From an uncultured Lachnospiraceae bacterium (GTDB taxonomy: Bacteria > Bacillota > Clostridia > Lachnospirales > Lachnospiraceae), in the NCBI GenBank assembly GCA_902774915.1, contig CACYKH010000004.1, positions 62,001 through 126,000 on the forward strand: a DNA stretch of 64,000 nt, read 5' to 3'. Made by a program: the position numbers and the translations under genes. The notes under the pieces were generated by a model. That model was not told where the DNA came from and ran no database searches. It saw nothing but the letters and a program-made list of their open reading frames with translations. The first letter of the stretch is position 1. The number at the start of each line of letters is the position of its first letter. Of the stretch, positions 9,503-18,925 are shown piece after piece.

Positions 9503-9537
9503 GTAAGGTGCTAGAATAAAAAGAGGAGGATGGGAGT

Positions 9538-11640
9538 ATGGCATTACCAGCTAACATAACGGGCAGTGATAATAATGTTCTATCCATTGCAGCTTCTAAC
9601 AATAAGGGGTTACTTATTCGTTTCTTGAACGAGCAGGTTGAAGATGGTTTCTATGCTTTAGTTATCGATTATCTGAAGGATAGTAACTTTGACCTTAAGA
9701 ACATGAGCGTTGATGATGATGTTAAGGCTCAGTGTACAAAGCTGTATGAATTGGGCGAGTTCGTTGACGAGAATATTAAGGCAAAAGGAAGATACGAGAT
9801 TGATGAGTGGATTGAGCCACTTTTCAAGTTTGTATATGGTGACATTGATCCATCAGATATCGATGCACCAATTAATACAACAGGTATCTATCGTTACAGT
9901 ATCTGGCTGATTTACTTATATCAGAGTGAGAAGTTCGGAGAGGCTATGAGACTCATTGGTGAGCGTATAGCACCACTTCTTATCAATGTAAGCTATCAGA
10001 TACTTGAGGATGATGACAGACCTAAGAACTTTGATAAGGGTCTTCTTGGATATCTTGATCTGATCAACGTAGTAATGGATATGGGTCTTCCTACATCCCT
10101 TGCTAATTCAGATGCATATCTTAGCAACCTTGAAGTTCTTTATGATTATGTTGTTGAAGATCCACACGTTGGAAATGATTACAAGACTCAGCTTTCAATA
10201 GGTCTCTTCAATACATTTATCGCTAACAAGGATTACAACAAGGCATTTGAGTTCTATGGACTTAATGCAGAGTACATTCCTATCGATAATATGGCTGTAT
10301 ATGAGAGCTTCAAAGAGCTCATCAGAAACATCAATACTACTCAGGATACAAGCGTTCTTAGTAGAAATGTTCTTACAGCTATTTCTAAGCAGGAGCTTTA
10401 TAACAAGAGAATAGATACTCTTATCAGTGAAGTTTCAGCATTTGTTAAGAAGGTTTATCTCTACATTGAGAATGAGCCTGATATGAAGAAGAACCTTCAG
10501 GTTCTCGGAGCAGGTGCTCAGCTTACAGGTAAGACAAATATCTTCGAAGGACTATATGAATACAACCTGGTATTCTATGAGTGCGGTATCAAGGAGCTTG
10601 TTAACTCAGAAGTTACAGGACGTCCTTGGGAAGAGAAGTATGAGATTCTTGAAAAGCTTTATACAACACTTAATGTTGTATTCGATGGTTACAATGTATA
10701 TGAGCTCTCAAATAAGATTGAGCATCAGTATGTTGAGATTACATGGATCAATGATTACGTAAATGCTAATCCTTCACTTCTGAAGATGTTCTTCAGTATT
10801 AAAGAGAAGATTAAGGCATTTAAGGTTCGTAAGAATGCTATCCTTGAGAAGTCAAAGACAAATTATGAGATTAAGCAGATGATCGATGATCGTCAGAAGA
10901 CTCTCGTATTTATGGCTGCTGAGGATATGATCGTTAATGGTCTTAATGGTGGTAGAATTGCTATTATCAATAGCGAGTACGATCCAAAGACTGCAGAGAA
11001 ATATCTCGTTAAGACATATGATGAGATTGTAGTTCCTGCAAGATACAGAAAGGGCGGAAGTGATCATAATCAGAAGCAGGGCGGTGGTCTTTTCGGACGA
11101 AGCTCAAGTTCTCCTTCAATGGATAATGATCTTAAACAGCTTCTTGATGATTCTAAGATTGAAGAGATGCTTCTTAAGTCTGAGTGGCTCTGGAATCAGC
11201 ATAATACAAAGGGTCAGTCTGAGCAGACACCTCAGGAAGCAACATATTCAGTTGTATGTCTTGTTAAGGCTACAGAGAAACTTCTTGATAAGAAGGGCGG
11301 TGGAACAAGCGTTAAGCCTGAATCTACACCTAACAAGAAGGTTATCATTACAAAGACTGGTAAGGTTATCGAGCTTTCAGATGAGGGTTCACAAACTCCA
11401 TCAGGCTCAAACACAACTGCTACTCCTTCCGTAGTTGATAATATCAATAACATTCAGGCTATCCTTAAGGATAAGTCAGAAGAAAATGTAGAGTATGTTA
11501 AGGACTATGTAAATGATTGGATTGATTCTCTTATGAAGGCTAAGTTCGATATGGACACAATGCTTTCACTGTTCGAGGCAGAAGAGCTTAGAACAAAGAC
11601 ATTCCAGGTTCTTAAGAAACTTAGAGCAGATATCCTGTAA
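9538..11640 (+). CDS. Large soluble helical protein of unknown function
   Basis: A 700-residue protein with no family I recognise. There is no signal peptide and no membrane helix. The first ~460 residues look like helical repeats of a TPR-like kind (KDYNKAFEFYGLNAEYIPID, EKFGEAMRLIGER). A mixed domain follows (~460-510, MAAEDMIVNGLNGGRIAI). Then comes a Gly/Ser linker (GGGLFGRSSSSPS), a Ser/Thr/Pro-rich stretch (~600-635) and a C-terminal helical segment ending KKLRADIL. Its own near-consensus promoter, strong AGAGGAGG site and codon-adapted sequence suggest good expression. A strong terminator follows, so it is monocistronic. A scaffold or interaction role is only a guess. Confidence 0.75.
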   Translation: MALPANITGSDNNVLSIAASNNKGLLIRFLNEQVEDGFYALVIDYLKDSNFDLKNMSVDDDVKAQCTKLYELGEFVDENIKAKGRYEIDEWIEPLFKFVYGDIDPSDIDAPINTTGIYRYSIWLIYLYQSEKFGEAMRLIGERIAPLLINVSYQILEDDDRPKNFDKGLLGYLDLINVVMDMGLPTSLANSDAYLSNLEVLYDYVVEDPHVGNDYKTQLSIGLFNTFIANKDYNKAFEFYGLNAEYIPIDNMAVYESFKELIRNINTTQDTSVLSRNVLTAISKQELYNKRIDTLISEVSAFVKKVYLYIENEPDMKKNLQVLGAGAQLTGKTNIFEGLYEYNLVFYECGIKELVNSEVTGRPWEEKYEILEKLYTTLNVVFDGYNVYELSNKIEHQYVEITWINDYVNANPSLLKMFFSIKEKIKAFKVRKNAILEKSKTNYEIKQMIDDRQKTLVFMAAEDMIVNGLNGGRIAIINSEYDPKTAEKYLVKTYDEIVVPARYRKGGSDHNQKQGGGLFGRSSSSPSMDNDLKQLLDDSKIEEMLLKSEWLWNQHNTKGQSEQTPQEATYSVVCLVKATEKLLDKKGGGTSVKPESTPNKKVIITKTGKVIELSDEGSQTPSGSNTTATPSVVDNINNIQAILKDKSEENVEYVKDYVNDWIDSLMKAKFDMDTMLSLFEAEELRTKTFQVLKKLRADIL

Positions 11641-11663
11641 AGGATGTTCGCGAAAATAGGGTG

Positions 11664-11704
11664 AGAAAAAGTGGATTGGAAAATTCCAATCCACTTTTAT
11701 TATT
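11664..11704. terminator. Bidirectional intrinsic terminator
   Basis: AAAAAGTGGATTGG (11666-11679) pairs with CCAATCCACTTTT (from 11686) around the loop AAAATT. It has A-runs on one side and T-runs on the other, and lies between convergent genes. Confidence 0.9.
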
Positions 11705-12206
11705 CTTTAATCTTGTGATGCATAAGGTAAAGCCAGATAATCGGCTTTTCTATAATTCTTTTTAGAACAATTTGTATTTCTTCCTTTTTGTCAATCTGTT
11801 TTACCAGGATAGAGTGGAGATGCGCATTGTTTGCTCCCCAGATATCAGTAAATAATTGGTCGCCCACAAAAAGGGTATTTTCTGTATTAGTTCCCATTTT
11901 GATCATGGCTTTTTTGAATCCGGCAGATTTAGGTTTGCCAGCTTTAAAGATGTAATCGCCACCCACCTCTTTATTAAATTCTTTAACTCTCGGTTCCTTG
12001 TTATTTGAAACAAAGCATATTTTATAGCCTATGTTTTTAAGTCTTTTGAATAGCTCTCTGGATCTGTCATCATGCATGGCATTGTGCGGAACGAGAGTAT
12101 TATCTATATCAAAAATAAGACCACGATAACCCATTCTATAGTATTTCTCAAAGTCTATGCTATATGTAGAGTTATAGTATTCACTTGGGAACAAAAATTT
12201 AGCCAT
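11700..12206 (-). CDS. yqeG: YqeG-family HAD phosphatase
   Basis: A 168-residue HAD-IIIA phosphatase. Motif I is FDIDNTLVPH (nucleophile Asp in DIDNT), motif II is CFVSNN, motif III is the Lys of KAGKPKSAGF, and motif IV is VGDQLFTDIWGAN. Its length matches YqeG proteins; the best studied relatives are phosphatidylglycerophosphate phosphatases (GEP4/PGPMT1), so a role in phosphatidylglycerol or cardiolipin synthesis is possible. The start ATG (12206) has AAGGAG seven bases upstream. It follows uvrC by 12 bases on the same strand and is probably co-transcribed. Confidence 0.88.
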   Translation of the reverse strand: MAKFLFPSEYYNSTYSIDFEKYYRMGYRGLIFDIDNTLVPHNAMHDDRSRELFKRLKNIGYKICFVSNNKEPRVKEFNKEVGGDYIFKAGKPKSAGFKKAMIKMGTNTENTLFVGDQLFTDIWGANNAHLHSILVKQIDKKEEIQIVLKRIIEKPIIWLYLMHHKIKE

Positions 12207-12218
12207 TTGAAAGTCTCC

Positions 12219-14036
12219 TTAATTAAAGAAATTGTACACAGCCTCGGCGGCTTTCTGAGTCATGCCTTCAATACCTGCAAGTTCCTCAAGACTTGCTTTC
12301 TTAATGTTATCTACATCCTTGAAGTGAAGTAGAAGAACTTTTTTCCTAGAAGCTCCAATACCAGGAATATCATCCAGAATGGAATGAGTTTGTCCCTCAC
12401 TTCTCAGCTGTTTATGATAATTAATGGCGAAACGGTGAGTTTCATCCTGAAGGGCAGTAATCATATGGATTGCCTCACTTCCAGGTGGAAATTCAACCTC
12501 TTCATCTTTGTAGTATAAACCACGAGTGCGGTGATTGTCATCCTTAACCATTCCGCAGACAGGAATGTCGAGTCCCAGACTATCGACTATCATTTCGGCG
12601 ACATGAACCTGTCCCTTACCACCATCCATCATGATAACATCTGGAAAAGTTCCAATCTTTTCGTCGGTATAACGGCGGGAGAGGACTTCCTTCATGGAAG
12701 CATAATCGTCAGGTCCCTCTACAGTACGAAGTCGGAATTTTCTATATGCATTCCTTTTGGGCTTTCCATTCTCGAAAACAACCATTGAGGCAACACTGTG
12801 ATAACCGGATATATTTGATATATCGAAGGCTTCGAGTCGGGAAACACTTTCAAGCCCGACAATATCTGCGATTTCCTGACATGCACCGGTGGTGCGCTTT
12901 TCAAGTCGTTTAATCCTTTCGATATCCTGCTGAAGAACAAGGTTAGCATTATCCTCGGCCAGTTTGATGAGACCTTTTTTCTCACCCTTTTGAGGAACAG
13001 TTATATGAACCTTCTGTCCCTTACGTTCTGTTAGAAAATCAGTTATAAGATTTTCCTCATTTATAGCGGTAACGGTGAGAATCTCCTTAGGTATAAAAGG
13101 AGTGCCCATATAGTATTGCTTAATAAATTCAGTGATTATCTCGGAATCAGTATCTGAACTATCTGTGGACATATGGTGGTTCTCTCGTCCAAGGAGAGTA
13201 CCATCTCTTACAAAGAATATAGAAATAACAGTATCTTTTTCATTTCTTGCAAGAGCGATAATATCTCTATCTTCGGAGCTGGTATTTTCAGCTCTCTGTT
13301 TTTCGGAGATTTTCTCAATACTCGTCAGTAAGTCTCTGATCTCAGCAGCCTTTTCGAATTCCATATTCTCAGAATAGTTTTGCATCTTTGCCTTTAGCTC
13401 ATTGGAAATATCCTTTGTATTTCCATTCAGGAAGCTTACGACATTCTCAATCTTTTTCTGATAATCTTCAGCGGATATATTTCCAGAACAAGGAGAGTCA
13501 CATTGTCCTATCTGATGATAAAGACAAGGTCTTTCGTTGTATGGACCATAATTCAGGTCTCTATTACAATTTCTTATGGAAAAAAGCTTTTTGACAAGTG
13601 CTATGGTATCATGCACAGCTTTTCTATCTGTGAAAGGACCGAAATACAGGGATTTGTCACGGGACATCCTGTGACTCATCATTATACGTGGAAACTTTTC
13701 GTCCACAGTTACCTTGATAAAAGGGTAGCCTTTATCATCAGTCATCAATGTGTTGTATTTAGGTCTATGTTCTTTTATGAGATTACATTCAAGAACCAGA
13801 GCCTCCATTTCAGAGGCGGTGATGATATATTCGAAATATGATATCTGTGAAACCATTCGGAGTATCTTTGGAGAATTGTTATGACCATGACCGGATCTGA
13901 AGTATTGGCGCACTCTATTATGGAGGTCTATAGCTTTTCCAACATAGAGTATAGCCTCGTTCTCATCATGCATTATATAAACCCCTGGTTTATGTGGGAG
14001 TTTTGTTAATTCTTCTTCGATATCAAATATTTCCAT
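12219..14036 (-). CDS. uvrC: Excinuclease ABC subunit C
   Basis: A 605-residue dual-incision nuclease of nucleotide excision repair, acting with UvrA and UvrB. The N-terminal GIY-YIG nuclease (PGVYIMHDENEAILYVGKA) makes the 3' cut. It is followed by a Cys-containing region (CLYHQIGQCDSPC, four Cys in the usual pattern). The UVR coiled motif that binds UvrB is at ~residues 200-235 (MEFEKAAEIRDLL). The RNase H-like 5' nuclease carries EAFDISNISG and VIMMDGGKGQV, and two helix-hairpin-helix motifs lie at the C terminus (DDIPGIGASRKK, LAGIEGMTQKAAE). Full length, all core motifs present. Confidence 0.97.
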   Translation of the reverse strand: MEIFDIEEELTKLPHKPGVYIMHDENEAILYVGKAIDLHNRVRQYFRSGHGHNNSPKILRMVSQISYFEYIITASEMEALVLECNLIKEHRPKYNTLMTDDKGYPFIKVTVDEKFPRIMMSHRMSRDKSLYFGPFTDRKAVHDTIALVKKLFSIRNCNRDLNYGPYNERPCLYHQIGQCDSPCSGNISAEDYQKKIENVVSFLNGNTKDISNELKAKMQNYSENMEFEKAAEIRDLLTSIEKISEKQRAENTSSEDRDIIALARNEKDTVISIFFVRDGTLLGRENHHMSTDSSDTDSEIITEFIKQYYMGTPFIPKEILTVTAINEENLITDFLTERKGQKVHITVPQKGEKKGLIKLAEDNANLVLQQDIERIKRLEKRTTGACQEIADIVGLESVSRLEAFDISNISGYHSVASMVVFENGKPKRNAYRKFRLRTVEGPDDYASMKEVLSRRYTDEKIGTFPDVIMMDGGKGQVHVAEMIVDSLGLDIPVCGMVKDDNHRTRGLYYKDEEVEFPPGSEAIHMITALQDETHRFAINYHKQLRSEGQTHSILDDIPGIGASRKKVLLLHFKDVDNIKKASLEELAGIEGMTQKAAEAVYNFFN

Positions 14037-14044
14037 AATATAAG

Positions 14045-14095
14045 ATTATACACGTTAAGCTCTAATTTTAGTAGTGAAAAATAAGCCTGTATAAT
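14045..14095. promoter_or_regulatory. Divergent uvrC / hprK promoter region
   Basis: Two perfect TATAAT hexamers face away from each other: 14045-14050 on the minus strand for uvrC and 14090-14095 on the plus strand for hprK. Their -35 elements (TACTAA and TTTAGT at 17-base spacing) are poor, so strength or activation cannot be judged. Confidence 0.5.
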
Positions 14096-14132
14096 GTATA
14101 ATAGTATGCAGTTTTTACGTAGGAGGGGAGTT

Positions 14133-15068
14133 ATGCAAGAGGAATACAGCATTACGCTTACTCAGTTCATCGAGAAGATGAATCTTAAGAATAATACTCC
14201 GGATATTGACACGGACAAAATTCTTATCACAGACCCGGATATTAACAGGCCGGCGCTTCAGTTGGATGGATTCTTCCAGCATTTTGATAATACCCGTATT
14301 CAGATATGTGGAAATGTGGAGCATGCATATATTGCGGATATGCATACCAGAGAAGAAAATATTGAGATATTTGACAGGCTCTTTGGTTATGGCATACCAT
14401 GTCTTGTTTTCTGTAGAGATATAGAACCTTACGATTTTATTATAGAAGCAGGCATTAAACATGGAATTCCGGTACTTACAAGTAGCGCCACAACATCTGG
14501 CTTCATTCATGAGACAGTTAGATATCTTCATGAGGAACTTGCACCACGTATTTCAATACATGCGGTTCTGGTAGATGTTTTCGGTGAAGGTGTACTTATC
14601 ATGGGAGACAGCGGTATTGGTAAGAGTGAGGCTGCTCTTGAACTGATAAAGCGTGGTCACAGACTTGTTGCTGATGACGTTGTTGAGATTAAAAAAATCA
14701 GTGATGAACAGCTTATTGGCCAGTCGCCAGAGATAACGAGACACTTCATTGAACTGAGAGGTATTGGTATCATAGATGTTAAGACCATGTTCGGTGTAGA
14801 GTGTGTTAAGCTTTCACAGCAGGTTGACCTTGTTATTAAGCTTGAAGAGTGGGACAAGGATGCTAATTATGACAGACTTGGACTTTCTGATAATCATGTT
14901 GAGCTTCTTGGTACCAAGGTTGTTTCACATTCTATCCCAATCAGACCGGGTAGAAACCTTGCTATCATCGTTGAATCCGCAGCCGTTAACCACAGACAGA
15001 AGAAGATGGGTTACAATGCGGCTCAGGAAATGTATAACAGAGTAACTAAAGGCATCAATAATAATTAA
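14133..15068 (+). CDS. hprK: HPr kinase/phosphorylase
   Basis: The bifunctional enzyme that phosphorylates and dephosphorylates Ser46 of HPr or Crh in Gram-positive carbon catabolite control. The protein is 311 residues. The start ATG 14133 has GTAGGAGGGG directly upstream; an in-frame ATG at 14094 overlaps the -10 box and is rejected. An N-terminal MurF-like domain precedes the P-loop GDSGIGKSEAALELI (~residue 152). The catalytic GHRLVADDVVEI and the HprK signature ELRGIGIIDVKTMFG follow. The same cluster carries an HPr-like protein at 18926 that retains Ser46, a natural substrate candidate. Confidence 0.97.
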   Translation: MQEEYSITLTQFIEKMNLKNNTPDIDTDKILITDPDINRPALQLDGFFQHFDNTRIQICGNVEHAYIADMHTREENIEIFDRLFGYGIPCLVFCRDIEPYDFIIEAGIKHGIPVLTSSATTSGFIHETVRYLHEELAPRISIHAVLVDVFGEGVLIMGDSGIGKSEAALELIKRGHRLVADDVVEIKKISDEQLIGQSPEITRHFIELRGIGIIDVKTMFGVECVKLSQQVDLVIKLEEWDKDANYDRLGLSDNHVELLGTKVVSHSIPIRPGRNLAIIVESAAVNHRQKKMGYNAAQEMYNRVTKGINNN

Positions 15069-15104
15069 GATGCTTACTTAATAAATAAACGGGAGGACTT
15101 ACAA

Positions 15105-16040
15105 TTGGCTAATTATGTATTTGGTGTTGATATTGGAGGCACTACAGTAAAGATAGGACTTTTCTCAATAGAAGGTGAGCTTCTTGATAAATGGGAAATA
15201 ACCACCAGAAAGGATGACGGTGGAGCTTATATACTTCAGGATATAACTGATTCAGTTAATGCAAAGCTGACTGAAAAAGGTATTTCAAAGGAAGATGTTA
15301 AGGGTGTTGGAATGGGAGTTCCAGGGCCAGTGAAGGAAGATGGAACAGTTGTTAAATGCGTTAACCTTGGATGGGGAGTATTCAATGCGGCTGATGAACT
15401 CAGTGAACTGGTTGGTCTTCCAGTAAAGGTTGGTAATGATGCAAATATGGCTGCTCTTGGCGAATATTGGCAGGGTGGCGGAAAGTCATATCAGAACATA
15501 GTAATGATCACACTTGGTACAGGTGTTGGTGGTGGTATCATCATCAACGGAAAAATGCTCTCCGGTGTTAATGGAGCTGGTGGAGAAATAGGTCATATGC
15601 CTATAGATCCAGAAGAACAGGATGTATGTAACTGTGGTAAGAAGGGATGTCTTGAGCAGTATGCTTCTGCAACAGGAATTGTAAGACTTGCAAACAGAGC
15701 TCTTCAGGCATCTGATAAGCCATCAGTACTTAGAGAGGCTAAGTATGTTTCTGCAAAAGAGATATTCGATGCAGCAAAGAGTGGTGACAATCTTGCTCTT
15801 GAACTTATGGAAGAGCATGGAAAGAGACTTGGTTATGCACTTGCAAGCGTTGCTTGTGTAGTAGACCCAGAGGCATTTGTAATCGGTGGTGGAGTTTCAA
15901 AAGCTGGTGACATTCTTCTTAATACTGTTAAGAAATATTATCAGGAATATGCATTCCACGCATGCAGAAATACAGAGTTCTGTCTGGCTACTCTTGGAAA
16001 TGATGCAGGTATGTACGGTGGAGCTGCTTCAGTACTGTAG
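15105..16040 (+). CDS. glk: ROK-family glucokinase
   Basis: A 311-residue ROK kinase that probably phosphorylates glucose to glucose-6-phosphate. It has the N-terminal phosphate loop (GVDIGGTTVKIGLF), the sugar-binding segment (GNDANMAALGEYWQG), the HMPIDPEE region, and the zinc motif CxCGxxGCxE (CNCGKKGCLEQYAS). The zinc motif marks ROK sugar kinases rather than DNA-binding ROK repressors; there is no N-terminal helix-turn-helix. The start is TTG 15105 with GGGAGG at 15091-15096. It lies 36 bases after hprK, so glucose entry and the catabolite-control kinase are likely co-expressed. Confidence 0.92.
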   Translation: MANYVFGVDIGGTTVKIGLFSIEGELLDKWEITTRKDDGGAYILQDITDSVNAKLTEKGISKEDVKGVGMGVPGPVKEDGTVVKCVNLGWGVFNAADELSELVGLPVKVGNDANMAALGEYWQGGGKSYQNIVMITLGTGVGGGIIINGKMLSGVNGAGGEIGHMPIDPEEQDVCNCGKKGCLEQYASATGIVRLANRALQASDKPSVLREAKYVSAKEIFDAAKSGDNLALELMEEHGKRLGYALASVACVVDPEAFVIGGGVSKAGDILLNTVKKYYQEYAFHACRNTEFCLATLGNDAGMYGGAASVL

Positions 16041-16119
16041 AGCTGCCATGGCGGGAAACTGTTTACTTGGTACAAAATTAACAGTAAAACCTTATAAACA
16101 AAGAAAAATTTAACAATTT

Positions 16120-16148
16120 TTACGAATTGAAAAATAAGACTCTATAAT
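16120..16148 (+). promoter_or_regulatory. Probable sigma-A promoter for murB-rapZ-whiA
   Basis: TATAAT at 16143-16148 with TTACGA 17 bases upstream (16120-16125). Transcription would begin near 16155. That argues against a murB start at TTG 16155 and for one of the later ATGs. Confidence 0.5.
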
Positions 16149-16217
16149 GTAAACTTGTACATTGTAGAGTTTTATTTTATTGCTCAAACTATGCTAAAAG
16201 TAGGACTGAACATAGAT

Positions 16218-17084
16218 ATGGATTATGAATTATTAGAGAACCAGTCCATGGCTGAATATACTACCTTCAAGGTTGGTGGAACTGCTAAGAGGCTTTATAA
16301 AGTATATTCTGTAGATGGCCTGAAAGAAGTTCTTGATATATGTGGCGATGAAAAGCCGATAATAATAGGAAATGGCAGCAATTTGCTTGTTTCAGATAAA
16401 GGTCTTGAGCCTCCTGTGATAGTGATCGGAAACGGCTTCGACAAAATAACTGTTGAAGGCGAAACTATCACAGCTGAGGCTGGAGCGCTTCTTTCCAAGG
16501 TTGCAAAAGCGGCTATGGAGAATGATCTGGAAGGAGCTGAGTTTGCTTCTGGTATACCAGGTTCTATAGGCGGAGCTATTTACATGAATGCTGGAGCCTA
16601 TGGCGGAGAGATTAAAAATATCGTTAAGAGTGTAGACGTTATAAAGGATGGCGAGCTCATAACACTTAGTGGCGATGAGATGGATTTCGGCTACAGACAT
16701 AGCAGAGCTATGCAGGAGGATATGATAATCGTCTCAGTGGTATTCTCACTTGCGAAGGGTGATAAAGATGAGATAGTTGCCAAGATGAATGATTTTAATT
16801 CCAGAAGAAGAGATAAACAACCTCTGGAGTATCCAAGTGCCGGATCAACATTTAAGAGACCTGAAGGATATTTTGCAGGTAAGCTTATTATGGATAGTGG
16901 ACTCGCTGGTTACAGAGTTGGTGGAGCCATGGTAAGTCCAAAGCACTGTGGATTTGTTATTAATTATGAAAATGCTACTGCAACGGATGTATATGAACTT
17001 ATACTTCATGTGCAGGAAGTGGTAAATGAAAAGTTTGGGGTAATGTTGGAGCCTGAGGTAAAACTCATAGGCGATTTCAGTTAA
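16218..17084 (+). CDS. murB: UDP-N-acetylenolpyruvoylglucosamine reductase
   Basis: FAD enzyme that reduces UDP-GlcNAc-enolpyruvate to UDP-MurNAc, the second committed step of peptidoglycan synthesis. FAD-binding motifs are TTFKVGGTA and PIIIGNGSNLLVSDKG. The GIPGSIGGAIYMNAGAYGG core and the type II signature near the end (YPSAGSTFKRPEGYFAGKLI, with the catalytic Ser) are present. The start is uncertain: ATG 16218 gives 288 residues with AGGAC 11 bases upstream. ATG 16191 gives nine more residues but no visible ribosome site. It is followed 15 bases later by rapZ. Confidence 0.93.
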   Translation: MDYELLENQSMAEYTTFKVGGTAKRLYKVYSVDGLKEVLDICGDEKPIIIGNGSNLLVSDKGLEPPVIVIGNGFDKITVEGETITAEAGALLSKVAKAAMENDLEGAEFASGIPGSIGGAIYMNAGAYGGEIKNIVKSVDVIKDGELITLSGDEMDFGYRHSRAMQEDMIIVSVVFSLAKGDKDEIVAKMNDFNSRRRDKQPLEYPSAGSTFKRPEGYFAGKLIMDSGLAGYRVGGAMVSPKHCGFVINYENATATDVYELILHVQEVVNEKFGVMLEPEVKLIGDFS

Positions 17085-17099
17085 TAAGGAGAAATAAAG

Positions 17100-17981
17100 G
17101 TGCGTTTTGTTATTGTTACCGGAATGAGTGGGGCTGGAAAAACAACTGTTCTTAAGGCATTGGAGGATTCGGGTTATTTCTGTGTAGATAATCTTCCTGT
17201 TCCGCTGATAACCAAGCTGGTCCAGCTTACAAGCGACAGTAATTTTAATAATGACAAGGTAGCAGTTGGAGTTGACATCCGTAGTGGAGAAGCTCTGGGC
17301 GAGCTGTCCGACATACTTAACGGTATGAGGGAGATAAAATTCAACTTCGAGATTCTTTATCTGGATGCATCTAACAAGGCTCTTGTTAAGAGATATAGAG
17401 AGACCAGACGTGAACATCCTCTGGCTCAGGGTGGTAATCTGAATGACGGTATTGATGAGGAAAGAAGAAGGATAGATTTCCTCAGCAAGATGGCAGATTA
17501 CACCATAGATACTACCGGACTTCTTACAAGAGAGCTGAAAAGAGAAGTTCTTAAGATTTTCTCTAATGATGTGAACTATAGCAACATGATAGTAACTATC
17601 ATGTCATTTGGATATAAATTTGGTATCCCTCAGGATGCCGACTATGTATTCGACGTAAGGTTTATGCCGAATCCATACTATGAAGAGGACCTGAGACGTA
17701 AGACAGGTAATGACCAGGAAGTAAAGGATTACGTTATGAAGGCCAAGGAAAGTGGCAAGTTCCTTAAGATGCTTGAGGAAATGATGTCATTTCTGATCAA
17801 GGAAAATACAGAAAAGGAAGAACGTCATCAGCTGGTTATAGCAATAGGCTGCACCGGCGGAAGACACCGTTCCGTAACTGTGGCAAATGAACTCTATGAC
17901 AGGATGCAGGGACTGCCTTATTCCTTCAGAGTATTCCACAGAGATATAATTAATGATTCATATGTTAAGGGTGAGATGTAA
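17100..17981 (+). CDS. rapZ: RNase adapter / nucleotide-binding protein RapZ (YvcJ)
   Basis: A 293-residue P-loop protein (GMSGAGKTTVLKALED at residues 8-23) with a second conserved block CVDNLPVPLI and the C-terminal IGCTGGRHRSVTVANEL motif. In Enterobacteria RapZ senses glucosamine-6-phosphate and guides RNase E to GlmZ. In Firmicutes the homologue YvcJ hydrolyses nucleotides, and its job is less clear. The start is GTG 17100 with AAGGAG upstream. The usual neighbour yvcK is missing between rapZ and whiA; here rapZ overlaps whiA by one base (TAATG). Confidence 0.95.
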   Translation: MRFVIVTGMSGAGKTTVLKALEDSGYFCVDNLPVPLITKLVQLTSDSNFNNDKVAVGVDIRSGEALGELSDILNGMREIKFNFEILYLDASNKALVKRYRETRREHPLAQGGNLNDGIDEERRRIDFLSKMADYTIDTTGLLTRELKREVLKIFSNDVNYSNMIVTIMSFGYKFGIPQDADYVFDVRFMPNPYYEEDLRRKTGNDQEVKDYVMKAKESGKFLKMLEEMMSFLIKENTEKEERHQLVIAIGCTGGRHRSVTVANELYDRMQGLPYSFRVFHRDIINDSYVKGEM

Positions 17982-18898
17982 TGTCATTTAACACCGAACT
18001 TAGAAATGAGCTGGTGAGTATATCAGACAGAGCCATCCATTGTAGGATAGCTCAGCTGGCTGGGTACATCTCCATAAATGGACGAATGGAAGAGTATGAA
18101 GATTCGGAAGTTCTGGCTATAAGAGTTGATAGCGATGAATCTGAAGCCATGGTCCAGAGGCTCATAAGAATGATCACTAAAATTCCTGATGATACGGTTC
18201 TCTGCAAGAATGAGAAGAAACATCACAGGAAGGTTATTATAACAGGCGATACAGAAGAGTTATTCCAGAAGCTGAAACTCAGGAGATATCATAACAGGCT
18301 ATCGGTAGATGGCATTATCACTCAGAGAGGCTGCTGTAAGAAGGCTTATTTCAGAGGTGCATTTCTGGCAGGTGGCTCCGTGGGAGATCCTGAAAAGTCT
18401 TATCAGATGGAGATTGCAACTCTTAGTCAAAAAGAAGCTGACAGGCTCATAAATATCTTGAGTGTTATGGATATGAAAGCCGGGCTTGTGGAGCATAGAG
18501 ATCGCTTTGTTGTATATACCAAGAATGGTGATACTATAGCTGATATGCTGGGATTTATGGGTGCTGCTTCAAGTCTTATGAACTTTGAGAACATCCGAAT
18601 CCTTAAAGAAATAAAAAACAGCATAAACCGAGAGGTTAATTGCGATACCGCAAACATGGCCAAGGTTGCCAGATCCTCTGCGAAACAGATAGATGATATT
18701 CAGTATATCGTTTCCACAGTTGGAATGGATTATCTGCCAGAGGGACTTCGTGATATCGCAGTAATGAGACTTGAATACCCCTATTTATCGCTTAAGGAAT
18801 TAGGCGAAGCGATAAACCCACCCCTGGGCAAGTCCGGAGTCAGTCACAGACTCAGAAAACTCAGTGATATTGCAGATAAGTTAAGAGATGAAAAGTAA
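17981..18898 (+). CDS. whiA: WhiA, LAGLIDADG/HTH DNA-binding protein
   Basis: A 305-residue conserved Gram-positive protein linked to sporulation-related transcription in Streptomyces and to cell division in Bacillus. The N-terminal half has the degenerate homing-endonuclease fold, including KKAYFRGAFLAGGSVGDPEK with acidic residues unlike an active endonuclease. The C terminus is the WhiA helix-turn-helix (YLSLKELGEAINPPLGKSGV then SHRLRKL). The first base of its ATG is the last base of the rapZ stop, so translation is coupled. Confidence 0.95.
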   Translation: MSFNTELRNELVSISDRAIHCRIAQLAGYISINGRMEEYEDSEVLAIRVDSDESEAMVQRLIRMITKIPDDTVLCKNEKKHHRKVIITGDTEELFQKLKLRRYHNRLSVDGIITQRGCCKKAYFRGAFLAGGSVGDPEKSYQMEIATLSQKEADRLINILSVMDMKAGLVEHRDRFVVYTKNGDTIADMLGFMGAASSLMNFENIRILKEIKNSINREVNCDTANMAKVARSSAKQIDDIQYIVSTVGMDYLPEGLRDIAVMRLEYPYLSLKELGEAINPPLGKSGVSHRLRKLSDIADKLRDEK

Positions 18899-18925
18899 TA
18901 CAGTAATATTCAAGGAGAAAAAATT

